From NCBI RefSeq assembly GCF_045862785.1, contig NZ_BQXO01000012.1:1-8223 (forward strand): a DNA stretch of 8,223 nt. Reading direction: 5' to 3'. The notes under the pieces were generated by a model, which was given only the letters and a program-made list of their open reading frames with translations, had not been told where the DNA came from and searched no databases. The DNA is from Furfurilactobacillus curtus (GTDB lineage Bacteria > Bacillota > Bacilli > Lactobacillales > Lactobacillaceae). Position 1 is the first letter of the stretch. Each line of letters starts with the position of its first letter. This document shows, one piece after another, positions 6,570 to 8,223 of this stretch. The translations under genes and the position numbers were made by a program.

Positions 6570-6738
6570 GCGCCTAATCAATTCTATTAAATGAATCACT
6601 TAGAATGCTCTTTGCCAATTCTCTTGTCACTTGTAATCCTCCCCGACGTCCACTGTTAGGTCGCTCGTCAAATAATGTTATTTCATAAAACAGCTTGACC
6701 GATACCTACAAAATTGGTCGTTGGAGCAGTTAATCCAC

Positions 6739-6768
6739 AAAAAAAGTGCCGACCAAATTGATCGACAC
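6739..6768 (-). terminator. rho-independent terminator of the sortase gene
   Basis: On the minus strand a 9-bp stem (6760-6768 with 6746-6754, including G-T wobbles) has a 5-nt loop and is followed by seven T (6739-6745). It begins 25 nt after the sortase stop. The stretch 6571-6738 between the two terminators holds no convincing gene. Confidence 0.85.
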
Positions 6769-6792
6769 GATGATTCGTAGAGCATGATTTAA

Positions 6793-7614
6793 TTATTTAC
6801 TGCCACCAGCGTCCCCGTTAGCACCTTCCTCAGTGCCAGGATTAAACCAACTGGCGTGAACATTGGTATTTTGCTTCTCAAGGTCAAATAGATTAACCAC
6901 TTTGGCCGGCGCTTTCTGCCACGTATAGGTCTTCGTCAGTTTGGCATTCGTGATAATACGATACTGCGTGCTGGGAAACAGACAGCTGATGATCGTCACG
7001 ACTGGTTTCTTGGTTGGATTCAAGACACTAACGTCATCTTCATTAACCAACGTTTGCCGACCAATCTTATAGGCGTAGATCCCCTTGTCATTGGCCAAAT
7101 ACAACATCTTGCCCTTTAACCAATTGCTACCCTTTAATTTACCGTTGACTAAATATGGCGCGTCTTCATTTAACTTATCTTGTAACGCACTAAAACCCGT
7201 TTTACCGTCATTAAAGTTGTGACTGGCCAAGCCATAGTTACCTTGACCCATGACAGGAACCGTCTTGCCATCTGGATCAACAGCGCTTCGATTCGCATAG
7301 TTAGCCCCAGCTGCTAAGCCTTTATCTGAATACGCGTCATTAAAGATTGGTTGCAAGATGCCAACGTTAGGAATGCTGACAAATCCTTGTTTAGTTAAGT
7401 CTTGATCAGATTGCGTTTGTCGCATGATTTGGCGTTCAATACGCTGACGTGTCCCTTGGCTAACCTTGCTGTGGCTTAATTTAGCGACTTGATGCGTGGT
7501 CTGATACCGTGTCACGTTACTACGCACGTTGAGCCAGTTGTATTGATACCCAATGTAGCCGAGGGATCCGAGACAAATTAAAAGCAGCAACCCGCGAATT
7601 ATTTTCCTAATCAA
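6793..7614 (-). CDS. sortase, class-A-like transpeptidase
   Basis: This 273-residue membrane-anchored enzyme would cleave a sorting signal in exported proteins and join them to the cell wall. An N-terminal membrane segment spans about 7-24. The catalytic domain (about 75-230) has His132 in GLASHNF, Cys211 in the TIISC form of the TLxTC motif and Arg219 in QYRIITNAKL, the full His/Cys/Arg set. One N-terminal and no C-terminal membrane helix favours class A. About 45 extra residues, ending in the Gly-rich GTEEGANGDAGGSK, make it longer than the usual housekeeping SrtA. Translation starts at TTG (7612-7614): AAGGGAGA (7621-7628) sits 6 nt upstream, and the next Met is residue 64, beyond the membrane segment. 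It lies between two surface-protein genes, one convergent and one upstream in the same direction, its likely substrates. Assignment to a dedicated rather than housekeeping sortase is inference. Confidence 0.93.
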   Translation of the reverse strand: MIRKIIRGLLLLICLGSLGYIGYQYNWLNVRSNVTRYQTTHQVAKLSHSKVSQGTRQRIERQIMRQTQSDQDLTKQGFVSIPNVGILQPIFNDAYSDKGLAAGANYANRSAVDPDGKTVPVMGQGNYGLASHNFNDGKTGFSALQDKLNEDAPYLVNGKLKGSNWLKGKMLYLANDKGIYAYKIGRQTLVNEDDVSVLNPTKKPVVTIISCLFPSTQYRIITNAKLTKTYTWQKAPAKVVNLFDLEKQNTNVHASWFNPGTEEGANGDAGGSK

Positions 7615-7651
7615 ATTCTGTCTCCCTTATAAACACCATTGGCGTTAAATT

Positions 7652-7674
7652 CTGTACATAATAATACTGTACAT
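7652..7674 (-). promoter_or_regulatory. paired TGTACA motifs over a candidate sortase -10 region
   Basis: CTGTACAT occurs at 7652-7659 and again at 7667-7674, 15 bp apart, and each copy contains the palindrome TGTACA. Between them the minus strand reads TATTATTAT, a plausible -10 region about 45 bp before the sortase TTG. No strong -35 is seen. The pair could be an operator for a dimeric regulator; the regulator is unknown. Confidence 0.4.
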
Positions 7675-7741
7675 TCACGAAAAAGACTATCTTTTAAGAT
7701 TTTAGTTAATCATATGGAAAGACACTTTCCCTCAAGTCTTA

Positions 7742-7787
7742 TGTTACCAAAAAGACGCCGGCATAAGTCGACGTCTTTTTGGTAACA
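7742..7787. terminator. long hairpin, probable bidirectional terminator between the two minus-strand surface genes
   Basis: A perfect 16-bp stem (7742-7757 with 7772-7787) flanks a 14-nt apex that can add two more pairs beyond one mismatch. The inner part AAAAAGACG...CGTCTTTTT has the A-tract/T-tract form of a terminator in either direction. It starts 22 nt beyond the stop of the partial surface protein and would separate it from the sortase. Confidence 0.75.
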
Positions 7788-7808
7788 CGTTTAAGCCTTA
7801 AAAACAAA

Positions 7809-8223
7809 TTACTTAACGTTCTTTTTTCTCCGCAAACTACCCAGACCGAATAAGCTAAGCACTGCTAACCATAACGTTGTTAATAAGCCATGCCGTTGCG
7901 CATCTGTCTTCGGTAAGCTGGCACGTTGTGGTGCAGTTGGTTGCGGTTGGTGATTAAACCGTTGCATTCTCGTTTGAACCGGTACTGCTTCAACAGGAAC
8001 ACTTGACTCAACTGGGGTGATTGATTCACTTGGTTGATTTGGTTGAGTCGGTTCAACTGGTGTCGTTGGTTTGTTTGGTCGACTTGGTTGAGTCGGTTCA
8101 ACTGGTGTTGTTGGTTCACTTGGTTGAGTCGGTTCAACCGGTGTTGTTGGTTCACTTGGTTGAGTCGGTTCAACCGGTGTTGTTGGTTCACTTGGTTGAG
8201 TCGGTTCAACCGGTGTTGTTGGT
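7809..8223 (-). CDS. C-terminal part of a second wall-anchored surface protein (5' end outside window)
   Basis: The minus-strand frame ending at TAA (7809-7811) is open to the window edge, giving the last 137 residues. It begins with a wall-spanning stalk of 12-residue repeats PTTPVEPTQPSE, passes a less regular proline/glutamine-rich stretch, and ends in a complete sorting tail: LPKTD, AQRHG, a hydrophobic helix (LLTTLWLAVLSLFGLG) and a basic RRKKNVK end. It is therefore a sortase substrate fixed to the wall; its N-terminal binding domains are not in view. The signal has Asp in place of the usual Gly of LPxTG. The sortase gene lies downstream in the same direction behind a hairpin terminator. 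The family of the full protein cannot be told from this end. Confidence 0.88.
   Translation of the reverse strand, partial: PTTPVEPTQPSEPTTPVEPTQPSEPTTPVEPTQPSEPTTPVEPTQPSRPNKPTTPVEPTQPNQPSESITPVESSVPVEAVPVQTRMQRFNHQPQPTAPQRASLPKTDAQRHGLLTTLWLAVLSLFGLGSLRRKKNVK
8041..8223 (-). repeat. 36-bp tandem repeats encoding the proline-rich stalk
   Basis: The segment GGTTGAGTCGGTTCAA (plus strand) starts at 8086, 8122, 8158 and 8194, exactly 36 bp apart, with an earlier copy at 8041 in a 45-bp unit that inserts SRPNK-type residues. The terminal units are almost identical and continue past the window edge. The period is a multiple of three, so unit gain or loss keeps the frame. Confidence 0.93.

Noticed and set aside
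7716..7730. Short hairpin GGAAAG-ACA-CTTTCC upstream of the sortase
   Set aside because: Six base pairs with a 3-nt loop and no T run; too little to call a regulatory element.
7880..8209. Minus-strand Asn/Gln/Arg-rich frame over the 36-bp repeats
   Set aside because: It is an out-of-frame reading of the repeats. The frame giving PTTPVEPTQPSE ends in a complete sorting tail and is clearly the real one.
1..8223. CRISPR array, tRNA, rRNA or insertion sequence
   Set aside because: Repeats seen are coding tandem repeats or the single inverted pair; no spacer pattern, cloverleaf, rRNA-like sequence or transposase with terminal repeats was found.

Overview
The window looks like a low-to-moderate GC Gram-positive chromosome or plasmid segment from the Lactobacillaceae, most like a Lactiplantibacillus-type lactobacillus. 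The grounds are a large lectin/MucBP adhesin with an YxxxK-free Sec signal and a cell-wall sorting tail, a neighbouring sortase, a second LPxT-type surface protein, strong AGGAGG-type ribosome sites and a cre-like CcpA box. No search was possible, so the genus is inference.

Left part (1-930), all on the minus strand: a serine recombinase of the Hin/Gin/Pin invertase type (367-930) is followed by a good promoter (283-311) that fires away from it into two 26-bp near-palindromes (122-147 and 228-253). These resemble the hix/gix crossover sites of DNA invertases, down to an asymmetric AA core, and they lie in opposite orientation. The roughly 0.1-kb segment between their cores carries the ribosome site and start codon of a 30-codon ORF (104-196). 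Further on, the first ten codons of an unidentified gene run off the window at base 1. The layout fits a miniature invertible switch; this is the most interesting hypothesis here and is untested.

Middle part (931-2700): a UPF0173/UlaG-like metallo-beta-lactamase-fold hydrolase (minus, 1021-1698) is divergent from a universal stress protein (plus, 1892-2356). Directly after the stress gene is an 82-codon reading frame that looks coding and has a well-placed ribosome site but no usable start codon (2384-2629). A clear rho-independent terminator closes this unit.

Right part (2701-8223), a cell-surface locus: a 1226-residue adhesin (2830-6510) has a signal peptide, an L-type-lectin-like domain, about eleven MucBP-like repeats, a proline-rich stalk and an atypical TPDTG sorting signal. 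It is preceded by a promoter and a cre-like box and closed by a terminator. Convergent to it lies a class-A-like sortase (minus, 6793-7614, TTG start), and upstream of the sortase, in the same direction, is the C-terminal end of a second wall-anchored protein (7809-8223, LPKTD signal, 12-residue proline-rich repeats). The sortase between two substrates with non-standard signals suggests a dedicated anchoring locus.
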